From the NCBI GenBank assembly GCA_902362925.1, contig CABIYL010000013.1: a stretch of DNA of 64,000 nucleotides; one strand, 5' to 3'. The translations under genes were made by a program, and so were the position numbers. The notes below the pieces were generated by a model. The model ran no database searches. It saw only the letters and a list, made by a program, of their open reading frames with translations, and was not told where the DNA came from. The DNA comes from Pseudoflavonifractor sp902362925. Lineage in GTDB: Bacteria; Bacillota; Clostridia; Oscillospirales; Oscillospiraceae. Within the stretch, counting starts at the first letter, position 1, and the number at the start of each line of letters is the position of its first letter. Below are positions 9,448 to 18,315 of this stretch, in pieces.

Positions 9448-11148
9448 TCAGGCCAGGGTGGCGGGGTCCACCTGCTCCAGCCACCGGAGGGCGGCGGCGG
9501 AGACGGTGCGCAGGGCGTTGTCCCCGAAGGGGGTGTCCAGCCCGGCGGAGGCCACCAGCTCGGTGAAGGTGCGGGTGCCCGCCAGCTTCACCAGGCCCAG
9601 GTAGCGCTTCCAGGCGTCGGCACGGTCGCTCTGCATCAGGTTCCAGAACTCCAGGGCCACCGTCTGGGCCAGGCAGTAGTCGATATAGTAGAAGGGCCGC
9701 TCGTAGATGTGGCTCTGGCGCTGCCAGCCCTTGGCGTCGCCGTAGAAGGGAATCTCACCCAGCTTCATCCAGGGCATATACACCCCCAGCAGCTCCTTCC
9801 ACGCCTCGTGGCGCTGAGCGGGCGTCATGTCCGGGTTCTCGTACACAATGTGCTGGAAGTGGTCCACCATGGTGCCGTAGGGGATGAAGGTGATGGCGTC
9901 GGACAGGTGCTTATAGCGGAACTTGTCCGCCTGGGGGCCGAAGAACTTCTCAGACCAGGGCCAGGCAAAGAACTCCATGGACATGGAATGGATCTCGCAG
10001 GACTCATAGGTGGGGCTCTGGTTCTCCATGGGCACCATGTCACGGGCCATGTAGGCGGCGAAGGCGTGGCCGGCCTCGTGGGTCATGACCTCCACGTCGC
10101 CCTGGGTGCCGTTGAAGTTGGCGAAGATGAAGGGGCTGCGGTAGTCGGGGATGTCGGTGCAGTAGCCGCCGCCGGCCTTGCCGGTGCGGGAGAGCACGTC
10201 CAGCAGCTCGCCGTCCATCATGAAGTCGATGAACTCCGCGGTCTCGGGGGACAGGTCGTGGTAGAAGCCCACGCCCTGGGCCAGGATGTCGTCGGGGCCG
10301 CCCTGGGGCACCGCATTGCCGCCCCGGTAGAAGAGGGCAGCGTCGGCGAAGTTCAGGGGGTACTCCTTGCCCAGCCGCTTGGCCTGGGCCTTCACCACCT
10401 GCTCGGCCGCGGGCACCAGGTACTTCACCACAGCGGCGCGGAACTTCTCCACGTCCTCCTTGGTGTAGCTGTTGCGGCTCATGCGGTAATAGCCCAGCTC
10501 CACGTAGTTGTCATAGCCCATCTCACGGGCCTGGCGGGTGCGGACCTGGACCAGCTCGTCATAGAGGGCGTCCAGCTCCTCCCCGTGCTCCAGGTAGAAG
10601 CGGCCCTCCGCCTCCCAGGCGGCACGGCGGCGGTCGTCGTCGGCGTCCTGCTTGAAGGGGGTCAGCTGGGACAGAGTGTACACGCCGCCCTCAAAGGGGA
10701 TCTGAGCGGAGGCGATGAGCTTCTCATAGTCCAGGGTCAGGGCGTTCTCCCGCTGCATCTGGGGCACGATGGAGGGGATGAAGGTTTTGAGCTCCATCTC
10801 CATGTTCTTCAGGAACAGCGTGCCGTACTCGGCCTCAAAATCAGGCCGGAAGGGGCACTCCAGCAGGGCCTTCTGGAAGTCCTGCTGGGCCTCCCGCAGA
10901 AGGGGCATGTTCTCGGCCATGAAGCGGGCCTCTTCGTCATAGTAGGTATCCCGGGTGTCGATGGTGTGGCGGACAGTGGCCAGGGTGTAGGCGGTGTAGA
11001 GGTGGCGGTACAGCTCCTGCAGCTTCAGGAAGGCGGCCTTGGCCTCCTCATAGCATCCCGCCGCTTTCAGCTCGCCGGTGTAGGCGCTGATGTCGGCCTT
11101 GGCGGCCTCCAGGTCGGGACGGGTATAGGTCATATCGGAAAATTTCAT
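9448..11148 (-). CDS. M3-family oligoendopeptidase (PepF-like)
   Basis: 566 residues, usual length for clostridial M3 oligoendopeptidases. The zinc motif is HEAGH (in MTHEAGHAFAAYMA), about residue 350, with the following YESCEIHSMSMEFF helix supplying the third ligand Glu. No signal peptide, so it is a cytoplasmic peptidase degrading short peptides. ATG 11148 has AAAGGAG nine bases upstream. It is monocistronic between two terminators. Confidence 0.93.
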   Translation of the reverse strand: MKFSDMTYTRPDLEAAKADISAYTGELKAAGCYEEAKAAFLKLQELYRHLYTAYTLATVRHTIDTRDTYYDEEARFMAENMPLLREAQQDFQKALLECPFRPDFEAEYGTLFLKNMEMELKTFIPSIVPQMQRENALTLDYEKLIASAQIPFEGGVYTLSQLTPFKQDADDDRRRAAWEAEGRFYLEHGEELDALYDELVQVRTRQAREMGYDNYVELGYYRMSRNSYTKEDVEKFRAAVVKYLVPAAEQVVKAQAKRLGKEYPLNFADAALFYRGGNAVPQGGPDDILAQGVGFYHDLSPETAEFIDFMMDGELLDVLSRTGKAGGGYCTDIPDYRSPFIFANFNGTQGDVEVMTHEAGHAFAAYMARDMVPMENQSPTYESCEIHSMSMEFFAWPWSEKFFGPQADKFRYKHLSDAITFIPYGTMVDHFQHIVYENPDMTPAQRHEAWKELLGVYMPWMKLGEIPFYGDAKGWQRQSHIYERPFYYIDYCLAQTVALEFWNLMQSDRADAWKRYLGLVKLAGTRTFTELVASAGLDTPFGDNALRTVSAAALRWLEQVDPATLA

Positions 11149-11274
11149 TTTCTTTCGCTCCTTTCCGTCGGGCCGCCGCTCAGAGCAACAGACGGCCCAG
11201 ATTCCATATTAGGCCACAAACGCCCCTTTGGCAAGGATTATTTTTCCGCCTGCCGTCCAAAAAATGCATAAAAG

Positions 11275-11304
11275 ACCGCCCCTGTCCAATCGGACAGGGG
11301 CGGT
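11275..11304 (-). terminator. Terminator of the flavinylated reductase gene
   Basis: 13-bp perfect stem ACCGCCCCTGTCC with a 4-base loop, followed on the minus strand by CTTTTATG. Confidence 0.85.
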
Positions 11305-11320
11305 GACTGAGGTTTGGGAA

Positions 11321-13126
11321 TTACTGGGCGTAAGCTGCGGCGTTGGCGCCGGCGATGCGGCCCCAGGCGAAGCAGTTGGCCAGAGTGAAGCCCATGTAGG
11401 CGCTGTTGGCGCTGGCCTCACCGGCCACGTACAGACCGGGGATGCTGGTGCCGTCGGCACGCAGAACCTCGGCGTTCTCGTTGCGGGCGATGCCGCCGTA
11501 GGTGATGATCTCGCAGGGGACCAGGGGGATGGCCACATAGGGAGCGGTCAGCTTGGCCAGCTCGTCGCCGGTGCGGCGGAACTCCTGGTCATAGCCGGCG
11601 TCCACGTAGGCGTTGAAGTTGTTGATGGTCTCCTCCAGCCCGGCGGCGTCCACACCCAGGTTGGCGGCGAACTCCTCGATGGTGTTGCCGGTGACGTACT
11701 CCAGGTCCAGGTTGCGCTTGGTCTTGCCGCCGGTGGCGTCAATGGCGGCCTGGTCGGAGATGGCCCAGACATAGCCCAGACCGTCCTTGTGCATCTGGTC
11801 GAACACGGGGCCGTTGAGCTTCTGGGTCATGTAGCCCTGGTCCTTCTCGTTGACGAAGCGCTTGCCCTCGGCGCCCACCATGATCATGTTGGGCAGGGAC
11901 ATGAAACCGTTGTTGCTGGCGGTGGCGGAGGTGCCGTTGTGCTCAGCCATGATGGTGTAGTCCTTGAGGACGCACATCATGTCGTCGGTGTGGGTGGTAG
12001 CGGCGCCCACGTTGCTGGCCATGATGATGCCGTCGCCGGTGGAGCCGGGGAAGCCGATGCCGAAGGTGCCGGCCAGCTCGGGAGTGAAGCGGGCGGTGAG
12101 CTCGGGGTTGTAGGCGTAGCCGCCAGTGCAGATGACCACGCTCTTGGCGGTGATGGTGAACTCGCTGCCGGCCTTCTCAGCCTTCACGCCGCCCACGCTG
12201 CCGTCGGCGTTCATGACCAGCTCAGTGGCCTTGGTCTCCAGCATGAGCTCCACGCCGACGTCGTCCAGGCTCTTGCTGAAGGGCTCGGCCATACCGGCGC
12301 CAGCGCCCTCCACCTGGTGCATCATCTGCAGGGGGCCGTAGCCAACCTTCACGTCGGTGAAGTTCATGCCCACCCGGTCGGCCAGCCAGTTGATGGTCTC
12401 GCCGCTCTTCTCCAGGGTGATGGTGGTGAGGGCGGGATCCAGGTGGTAAGAGGCGTTGCTCATCAGGTTGTCGTACATCTCCTCGAAGGTGAGCTCAATG
12501 CCCATCTCCTTCTGCAGGTCGCTGCCGTAAGCGCCGATGACGCCCTGGGAGGTGAAGGTGGTGCCGCCGATGGAAGCCATCTTCTCCAGCAGGATGACGG
12601 TGCCGGCGCCCTGGTCCTTGGCCTCAATGGCGGCGCACAGACCGGCGCCGCCAGCGCCGATGACCACCACGTCAGCGGTCATGTCGCCGGCAGTCTCGCC
12701 CTCTTCCACCTTCACGGGCACCTGCTTGAGGGCCTCCACGTCGCCGCCGGCCTCGGTGATGGCGGCAGCAACAGCGGTCAGGATGGCGTTGCTGGTGTTG
12801 GTAGCGCCGGTGACGGTGTCAATGCCCAGGGACTGGTTGTCCACGATGGCCTGGGGGATGCGCTCCAGAGCGGGAGTGGCGATGCTCTCGGTCTCAGCCT
12901 GCTCGGTCACCACCACGCTGGTGATGGCGGTATCGCTGACGGTGACCTCAACGGTCACAGGGCCGTTGTTGCCGTCGGCGGTGCCGGTGTAGGTACCGGC
13001 GGTGTAAGCGCCGGCGGGAGCGGCGCTGGGGGTCTCGGACGGAGCGGTCTCATTGGTGCAGCCCGCCATCATGCCAATCAGCAGGGCGGAACCCAGCAAG
13101 AGGCTGATGCCTTTTTTCAGATTCAT
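11321..13126 (-). CDS. Extracellular flavinylated reductase lipoprotein (FMN-bind plus fumarate-reductase-like flavoprotein)
   Basis: 601 residues. Lipoprotein signal peptide with lipobox MAGC. FMN-binding domain at residues about 40-125 with DTVTGAT, the type of site where ApbE attaches FMN covalently. FAD-binding fumarate reductase/urocanate reductase-like domain follows (VVVIGAGGAGLCAAIEA, GKRFVNE, ITYGGIA). Such surface reductases accept electrons from membrane flavin relays and use small organic acids as respiratory acceptors. In the segment before TYGG, where fumarate reductases usually have a His, this protein has PCEII, so the substrate may not be fumarate (inference). No apbE gene is seen nearby. 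Confidence 0.9.
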   Translation of the reverse strand: MNLKKGISLLLGSALLIGMMAGCTNETAPSETPSAAPAGAYTAGTYTGTADGNNGPVTVEVTVSDTAITSVVVTEQAETESIATPALERIPQAIVDNQSLGIDTVTGATNTSNAILTAVAAAITEAGGDVEALKQVPVKVEEGETAGDMTADVVVIGAGGAGLCAAIEAKDQGAGTVILLEKMASIGGTTFTSQGVIGAYGSDLQKEMGIELTFEEMYDNLMSNASYHLDPALTTITLEKSGETINWLADRVGMNFTDVKVGYGPLQMMHQVEGAGAGMAEPFSKSLDDVGVELMLETKATELVMNADGSVGGVKAEKAGSEFTITAKSVVICTGGYAYNPELTARFTPELAGTFGIGFPGSTGDGIIMASNVGAATTHTDDMMCVLKDYTIMAEHNGTSATASNNGFMSLPNMIMVGAEGKRFVNEKDQGYMTQKLNGPVFDQMHKDGLGYVWAISDQAAIDATGGKTKRNLDLEYVTGNTIEEFAANLGVDAAGLEETINNFNAYVDAGYDQEFRRTGDELAKLTAPYVAIPLVPCEIITYGGIARNENAEVLRADGTSIPGLYVAGEASANSAYMGFTLANCFAWGRIAGANAAAYAQ

Positions 13127-13182
13127 TGGAATTTCCTCCTTCTTCTTTCCTAACCGTCTTCCTTTCGGTTGGGGTTGTTAAG

Positions 13183-13211
13183 ATTATATCATTTTTCTTG
13201 TTACTATACAA
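13183..13211 (-). promoter_or_regulatory. Sigma-A promoter of the flavinylated reductase
   Basis: Minus strand TTGTAT, 17-base spacer, TATAAT, ending about 57 bases before the start codon. Confidence 0.7.
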
Positions 13212-13331
13212 GCGATATTTGACAAATTATTTACACATTCGTCCGAAAGTCATTTAATTTTTTGTGTTTATTGCACGATTTTATCAGTATATTGCGTTTT
13301 TATGCTTTGCCCTAATAAAGTCAGGGGCGAA

Positions 13332-13360
13332 TTGACAGCCGAACCTTCCGCCGATATACT
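13332..13360 (+). promoter_or_regulatory. Consensus sigma-A promoter of the sensory hydrogenase operon
   Basis: TTGACA, exactly 17 bases, TATACT. A ribosome site GGGGAGG (13378-13384) lies eight bases before ATG 13393. The -35 is fully consensus, which suggests steady expression. The rest of the 266-base divergent gap is AT-rich and I see no clear operator in it. Confidence 0.85.
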
Positions 13361-13392
13361 TAAATGTAAGAAATTATGGGGAGGCACCGCCC

Positions 13393-15066
13393 ATGGACGA
13401 CTATATCAGGCTGAAAAAGTCCAACTGCAAGAACTGCTACAAGTGCATCCGCAACTGCCCCGTCAAGTCTATCCGCTTCTCCGACCACCAGGCCAACATT
13501 GTCCCCGACGAGTGCATCCTGTGTGGCCGGTGCTTTGTGGCCTGCCCCCAGAATGCCAAGGAGGTGCGGGACGACCTGCCCGCCGCCCGTGCTCTGCTCG
13601 CAGGCGGCGCGCCGGTGTACGCCAGCGTGGCCCCCTCCTTTGTGGCCGCCTGGGAGGGCGTGACCATCTCCTCCATGGAGGCGGCGCTCAAGCAGCTGGG
13701 CTTTGCGGGCGCGGAGGAGACCGCCCTGGGAGCCACCATGGTCAAGACCGAGTACGAGCACCTCACCGCCGCCGGTGAGCAGGAAGTCATTGTCTCCACC
13801 TGCTGCCACACGGTGAATCTGCTGGTTCAGAAGCACTTCCCCGAGGTGCTGCCCGCTCTGGCCAAGGTAGTGTCCCCCATGCAGGCCCACTGCCGGGACC
13901 TGAAGCGGCGGCATCCGGGGTGCCGCACCGTGTTCATCGGCCCCTGTATCTCCAAGAAAGACGAGGCCGAGTCCTACCCAGGCATTGTGGACTGCGTGCT
14001 CACCTTTGAGGAGCTGTCCGCCTGGCTGGAGCAGGCAGGCGTGACATTGGAGGCGGGAACCGACGGCAACAAGGAGAGCCGGGCACGGCTCTTCCCCACC
14101 ACCGGCGGCATTCTGCGCACCATGGCGGAGCGGAACCCGGACTACGCCTATCTGGCGGTGGACGGCATCGACAACTGTATCACCGCTCTGGAGGACATCG
14201 CCGCCGGACGGATGGGCAAGTGCTTCATCGAGATGTCCGCCTGTCCCGGCAGCTGCATCGGCGGCCCGGCCATGGGCAAGAACCGGCGTGCAGCGGTGCG
14301 TGACTTCGTCACCGTGGACCGGTACGCCGGTCCCGCCGACTTCCCCTTTGAGCCTCTGCCGCCAGAGAAAATGAACAAGCGCTTTCCCCTGCTGCTCACC
14401 GGGCAGGTCAAGCCCGGCAGCGCCGCCATTGAGGAGGTGCTGCGGCAGATGGGCAAGACCCGTCCCTCCGACGAGCTCAACTGCGGCACCTGCGGGTATG
14501 ACACCTGCCGGCAGAAAGCGGCGGCTGTGCTGGCGGGCAAGGCGGACATCACCATGTGCCTGCCCTACCTGAAGGAGCGGGCCGAGTCCTTCTCCGACCA
14601 CATCATCCAGAACACCCCCAACGCCATTGTGGTCTTTGACGACACCCTGGTCATCCAGCAGGTCAACGATGCGGCCTGCCGCCTGCTGGGCGCCGGACCG
14701 GAGGAGCTGAAGGGCACCCAGCCCGGCGGCCTGCTGGCGCCGGAGGTCTATGTGGAGACCCTCCAGCTGGGCCGCCCCTACCACCAGAAGTGCCTCTATC
14801 TCAAGGATTACGACAAATACGTGGAGCAGATGGTCACCTATGACGAGGGCTACCATATCCTCATCTGCATCATGCGGGATATCACCGCCGAGGAGCGGGA
14901 CCGGGAGCGCCGTGAGGCGGTGAACGCCATCACCCTGGAGGTGGCGGACAAGGTCATCGCCAAGCAGATGCGCACCGTCCAGGAGATCGCCTCCCTGCTG
15001 GGCGAGACGGCGGCGGAGACCAAGGTGGCCCTCACCAAGCTGAAGGAGAGCCTGGGCCATGAGTGA
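13393..15066 (+). CDS. Sensory [FeFe]-hydrogenase (HydS-type, group C) with PAS domain
   Basis: 557 residues. N-terminal 2x[4Fe-4S] ferredoxin (CKNCYKCIRNCP, CILCGRCFVACP). H-cluster domain with variant motifs STCCH, GPCISKKDE and EMSACPGSCIGG: all four cubane-ligating cysteines are kept. A further [4Fe-4S] module (CGTCGYDTC...C) follows, then a PAS domain (residues about 405-500) and a C-terminal helix. There is no catalytic partner subunit. PAS plus a downstream phosphatase marks the sensory, phosphatase-linked subgroup, thought to sense H2 or redox state rather than turn H2 over quickly. It overlaps the next gene by eight bases. Confidence 0.9.
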   Translation: MDDYIRLKKSNCKNCYKCIRNCPVKSIRFSDHQANIVPDECILCGRCFVACPQNAKEVRDDLPAARALLAGGAPVYASVAPSFVAAWEGVTISSMEAALKQLGFAGAEETALGATMVKTEYEHLTAAGEQEVIVSTCCHTVNLLVQKHFPEVLPALAKVVSPMQAHCRDLKRRHPGCRTVFIGPCISKKDEAESYPGIVDCVLTFEELSAWLEQAGVTLEAGTDGNKESRARLFPTTGGILRTMAERNPDYAYLAVDGIDNCITALEDIAAGRMGKCFIEMSACPGSCIGGPAMGKNRRAAVRDFVTVDRYAGPADFPFEPLPPEKMNKRFPLLLTGQVKPGSAAIEEVLRQMGKTRPSDELNCGTCGYDTCRQKAAAVLAGKADITMCLPYLKERAESFSDHIIQNTPNAIVVFDDTLVIQQVNDAACRLLGAGPEELKGTQPGGLLAPEVYVETLQLGRPYHQKCLYLKDYDKYVEQMVTYDEGYHILICIMRDITAEERDRERREAVNAITLEVADKVIAKQMRTVQEIASLLGETAAETKVALTKLKESLGHE

Positions 15067-16234
15067 ACTGATTCCCGATGTGGGCTATGTGAGCCTGAAT
15101 AAATTCGGTGAGCAGCTGTGCGGCGACCACGTGGAGATTGTGGACGGCGAAGACGGCAGCCTGGTGGTGGTGCTGGCCGACGGGCTGGGCTCCGGCGTGA
15201 AGGCCAGCATCCTGTCCACCCTGACAGCCAAGATCATCTCCACCATGATGGCCAACGGCCTGTCCCTGGCCGACTGCGTGGACACCATCGCCGCCACCCT
15301 GCCCGTGTGCTCCGAGCGGCAGGTGGCCTACTCCACCTTTACCATTCTGCGCTTTGAGGGCGGAAAAACCGCCCAGATCATCCAGTTTGACAACCCTCAT
15401 GTCATCCTCCTGCGGGACGGCCACCCCTACGCCTATCCCCAGGACATGGTGGAGATTGACGGCAAGAAGATCTATCAGGCCAGCCTTGACCTCCGGGAGA
15501 ACGACACCTTTGTGGCCTTCAGCGACGGCGCTCTCCACGCCAGCGTGGGGCCGGTGCTGGACCTGACCTGGGACCGGTGGGCCATCGGCCAGTTCCTGGA
15601 GACCATGTACGACCCCCACGCCACCGCCAAGACCGTGTCCTCCATCCTGGCCGGAGAGTGCAAGCGGCTCTACGGCGAGCGGCCCGGAGATGACACCACG
15701 GTGTGCACCGTCCGGCTCCGGCAGCGTCAGACCGTCAGCCTGATGCTGGGACCCTCCCGTGACCCGGACGACGAGGAGCGCATGCTCACCGCCTTTTTCG
15801 CTGAGCCGGGCAGGCATATTGTGTCCGGCGGCACCACCTCTGCTCTGGCCGCACGGCATCTGGGCCGTGAGCTGGACACCACCCTCCCTGCCTATGTGGA
15901 CCCGGAGATCCCCCCCACCGCAAAGCTGGAGGGTGTGGACCTGGTCACCGAGGGTGTGGTCACCCTGAGCCGGGTGGTGGAGTACGCCGTGGACTACCTG
16001 GGAGACAACGCCAGGTACAGTCAGTGGGGCTATAAGAAGGACGGCGCCTCCCTGGCCGCCCGGATGCTCTTTGAAGAGGCCACCGACGTCAACCTGTACA
16101 TCGGCCGGGCGGTCAATCCCGCCCACCAGGCGGAGGGTCTGCCCATCGGCTTCGACCGGAAGATGCAGATTGCCGACCAGCTGTCCGACTGCCTGAGGCG
16201 GATGGGAAAAACGGTCAGAACCTATAAATTCTGA
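15059..16234 (+). CDS. SpoIIE/PP2C-type serine phosphatase
   Basis: 391 residues. PP2C motifs: VVLADGLGSG (residues about 38-47), SDGALHAS and GDDTTV (about 205) provide the metal-binding aspartates. The C-terminal 170 residues look regulatory and carry no motif I recognise. The overlap with the hydrogenase gene means that the two are made together. The likely role is output of H2/redox sensing by dephosphorylating a partner (inference). The stop codon sits within a perfect 10-bp inverted repeat. Confidence 0.88.
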   Translation: MSELIPDVGYVSLNKFGEQLCGDHVEIVDGEDGSLVVVLADGLGSGVKASILSTLTAKIISTMMANGLSLADCVDTIAATLPVCSERQVAYSTFTILRFEGGKTAQIIQFDNPHVILLRDGHPYAYPQDMVEIDGKKIYQASLDLRENDTFVAFSDGALHASVGPVLDLTWDRWAIGQFLETMYDPHATAKTVSSILAGECKRLYGERPGDDTTVCTVRLRQRQTVSLMLGPSRDPDDEERMLTAFFAEPGRHIVSGGTTSALAARHLGRELDTTLPAYVDPEIPPTAKLEGVDLVTEGVVTLSRVVEYAVDYLGDNARYSQWGYKKDGASLAARMLFEEATDVNLYIGRAVNPAHQAEGLPIGFDRKMQIADQLSDCLRRMGKTVRTYKF

Positions 16235-16238
16235 CCGT
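16211..16238 (+). repeat. Perfect inverted repeat before the second LytTR regulator
   Basis: ACGGTCAGAA-N8-TTCTGACCGT, overlapping the phosphatase stop codon and 35 bases before the regulator start. No U-tract follows, so it could be an operator or RNA hairpin controlling downstream expression. Confidence 0.6.
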
Positions 16239-16272
16239 CAGAATAAGATTTTGAGTGTGGAGGAGGGGTTTT

Positions 16273-16986
16273 GTGTTCCGAATCGCCATCGCGGAGGATG
16301 ACGAAGACTGCGCCCGGCAGCTGCGGGAGTATCTGGAGCGGTACGGCCGTGAGAACGGCGAGGAGCTGGAGGTCCGCTGGTTCCCCGACGGCATGGAGCT
16401 GGCGGAGGAGTACCGTCCCGTCTACGACCTGCTCCTGCTGGATATTGAAATGCCCCACCTGGACGGCATGACCGCCGCCCGTAAAATCCGCTGTGTGGAC
16501 AGCGAGGTGCTCATTCTCTTCATCACAAACATGGCCAAGTACGCCATCAGCGGCTACGAGGTGGAGGCTCTGGGCTTTATGCTCAAGCCGGTGAACTACT
16601 TCTCCCTGTCCGTCAAGCTGAAAAAGGCCTTCTCCTACCTCCACAGCCGGGCCCAGAAAAGCCTGATGATCCCAACCAAAGACGGCATGCAGAAGATCTC
16701 CGCCGCCGAGATCCGCTACGCGGAGGTGACCGACCACCGGCTCCAGATTCACACGACCCAAGGCGTGTGCACCATGCGGGGCACCCTCCAGGAGCTGGAG
16801 GAGGCCCTGGAGGGACAGCACTTCGCCCGGTGCAACAAGGGCTATCTGGTGAACCTGCGCCACATCCAGCTCATCAAGAGCGACCGGGTGGTCATGGCCG
16901 GAGGCGACGAGCTGCTCATGAGCCGCAGGAAAAAGGAAGAATTTCTGCTTGCGGTGACCGAGTACTACGGGAAGGGGGGAAGATAG
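16273..16986 (+). CDS. LytTR-family response regulator (second copy)
   Basis: 237 residues from GTG 16273, chosen because AGGAGGGG sits just upstream and the receiver begins at FRIAIAEDDED. Phospho-acceptor D57 (LLLLDIEMPHLDG). LytTR domain at residues about 135-235, including HFARCNKGYLVNLRHIQLIK. It is closely related to the regulator at 5270-5980, with the same aspartate position and RCNKGYLVNL core. It lies 38 bases after the hydrogenase-linked phosphatase and directly abuts its kinase gene. Confidence 0.93.
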   Translation: MFRIAIAEDDEDCARQLREYLERYGRENGEELEVRWFPDGMELAEEYRPVYDLLLLDIEMPHLDGMTAARKIRCVDSEVLILFITNMAKYAISGYEVEALGFMLKPVNYFSLSVKLKKAFSYLHSRAQKSLMIPTKDGMQKISAAEIRYAEVTDHRLQIHTTQGVCTMRGTLQELEEALEGQHFARCNKGYLVNLRHIQLIKSDRVVMAGGDELLMSRRKKEEFLLAVTEYYGKGGR

Positions 16987-18264
16987 ATGGAATTTCTCGA
17001 CTTGCTGGACAACTTTCTCAAGCAGACCATCCAGACCCGGGACCTGCTGCTGGCCTGCGGTCTCTTCGCCATCCCCCTGGCCAAGCGGCCCCATCTGTGG
17101 CTCAAGCTGGCTCTGGGTCTCCCAGCCTCCCTGGCCCTCTCCTATTTTATCCCCCACAGCACCTTCAGCTACCTGCTGGAGCTGCTGGTGGTCATCGCCC
17201 TGGTGTGGCTGTGCTGCGACCTACCGGTGACCGACGCCGTCTACTGCGGCGTGTGCGGGTACGCCTGCCAGCACATCGCCTATGCCGTCTACTCCATCAT
17301 CCGCGCTCTGCTCCCCGGTGTGTCCTGGGAAAACCCACCCGGCCTCTCCCTGGCCTATTTCACCATTTATCCCACAGTTTTTGTCCTGCTCTACCTCCTG
17401 TTTGGCCGGCATCTGGCCAGCGGCGGACGGTATGACGTGGATATCCACCAGACCCTCTTCTCCTCCATCGGTACGCTGGCGGTGGTCTGGCTGCTCAGCA
17501 CGGTGGCCCAGACGCTGGCATCAGGCAATCCCGGCATCACCATCGTGTGCCACCTGTACGGCATCTTCTGCTGCACCTCCATGTTCTGGGGCCAGGTCAA
17601 CCAGCGCAACCGCTCCCGGCTGGAGCGGGAACTGGTGGTCCAGCAGCAGCTAGCCCGCCAGCAGCGGGAGCAGTACCAGCTCACCCAGGAGACCATTGAC
17701 ATCATCAACCGCAAGTGCCACGACCTGAAGCACCAGGTAGCCGCTCTGCGGAACATCTCCTCGGAGGAACAGCGGGAGGCCCACCTGTCCGAGATTGAGC
17801 GCTCCATCCAGATCTACGACTCCACCCTGGAGACGGGCAGCCGGGTGCTGGACACGGTGCTCACCGAAAAAAGCCTGTACTGCGGCGCCCACCAGATCAC
17901 CATGACCTGCATGGCCGACGGACGGCGGCTCTCCTTCCTGGACGACGTGGACGTGTACACCATCTTCGGCAACGCCATCGACAACGCCATTGAGAGCGTC
18001 AGCGGCCTGACCGACCCGGAAAAGCGGGCCATCGCCGTGTCGGTGTGGAGCAAGAGCGGCCTGCTGCTCATCCAGTTCGAGAACTACTACGAGAAGGAGC
18101 TCCGCTTTGAAAACGGCATCCCGGCCACCACAAAGGCGGACAAAAACGACCACGGCTTCGGCATCCGCTCCATCGGCTACACCGTAAAGAAGTACGGCGG
18201 CCATCTGACCATCAGCGCCGAGGACCACCTGTTCCTGCTGAGCATCTCCATTCCCCTGCCGTAA
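16987..18264 (+). CDS. GHKL-type sensor histidine kinase (second copy)
   Basis: 425 residues starting directly after the regulator stop codon. Six or so membrane helices (residues 15-200), a Q/R-rich coiled coil, then H-box CHDLKHQ with His245, N-box NAIDNAIES and G-box GFGIRSIG. Same family and layout as 3939-5273. It is the cognate partner of the LytTR regulator and the last gene of a four-gene plus-strand run beginning with the sensory hydrogenase. Confidence 0.92.
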   Translation: MEFLDLLDNFLKQTIQTRDLLLACGLFAIPLAKRPHLWLKLALGLPASLALSYFIPHSTFSYLLELLVVIALVWLCCDLPVTDAVYCGVCGYACQHIAYAVYSIIRALLPGVSWENPPGLSLAYFTIYPTVFVLLYLLFGRHLASGGRYDVDIHQTLFSSIGTLAVVWLLSTVAQTLASGNPGITIVCHLYGIFCCTSMFWGQVNQRNRSRLERELVVQQQLARQQREQYQLTQETIDIINRKCHDLKHQVAALRNISSEEQREAHLSEIERSIQIYDSTLETGSRVLDTVLTEKSLYCGAHQITMTCMADGRRLSFLDDVDVYTIFGNAIDNAIESVSGLTDPEKRAIAVSVWSKSGLLLIQFENYYEKELRFENGIPATTKADKNDHGFGIRSIGYTVKKYGGHLTISAEDHLFLLSISIPLP

Positions 18265-18271
18265 CGCAGAA

Positions 18272-18301
18272 AACGCCCCGCCGCATATGCGGCGGGGCGT
18301 T
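18272..18301. terminator. Bidirectional terminator
   Basis: 30-bp perfect palindrome with 15-bp arms (AACGCCCCGCCGCAT) between convergent genes. TTTTC follows on the minus strand and TTCC on the plus strand. Confidence 0.85.
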
Positions 18302-18315
18302 CCGTGTCTCCGGGC

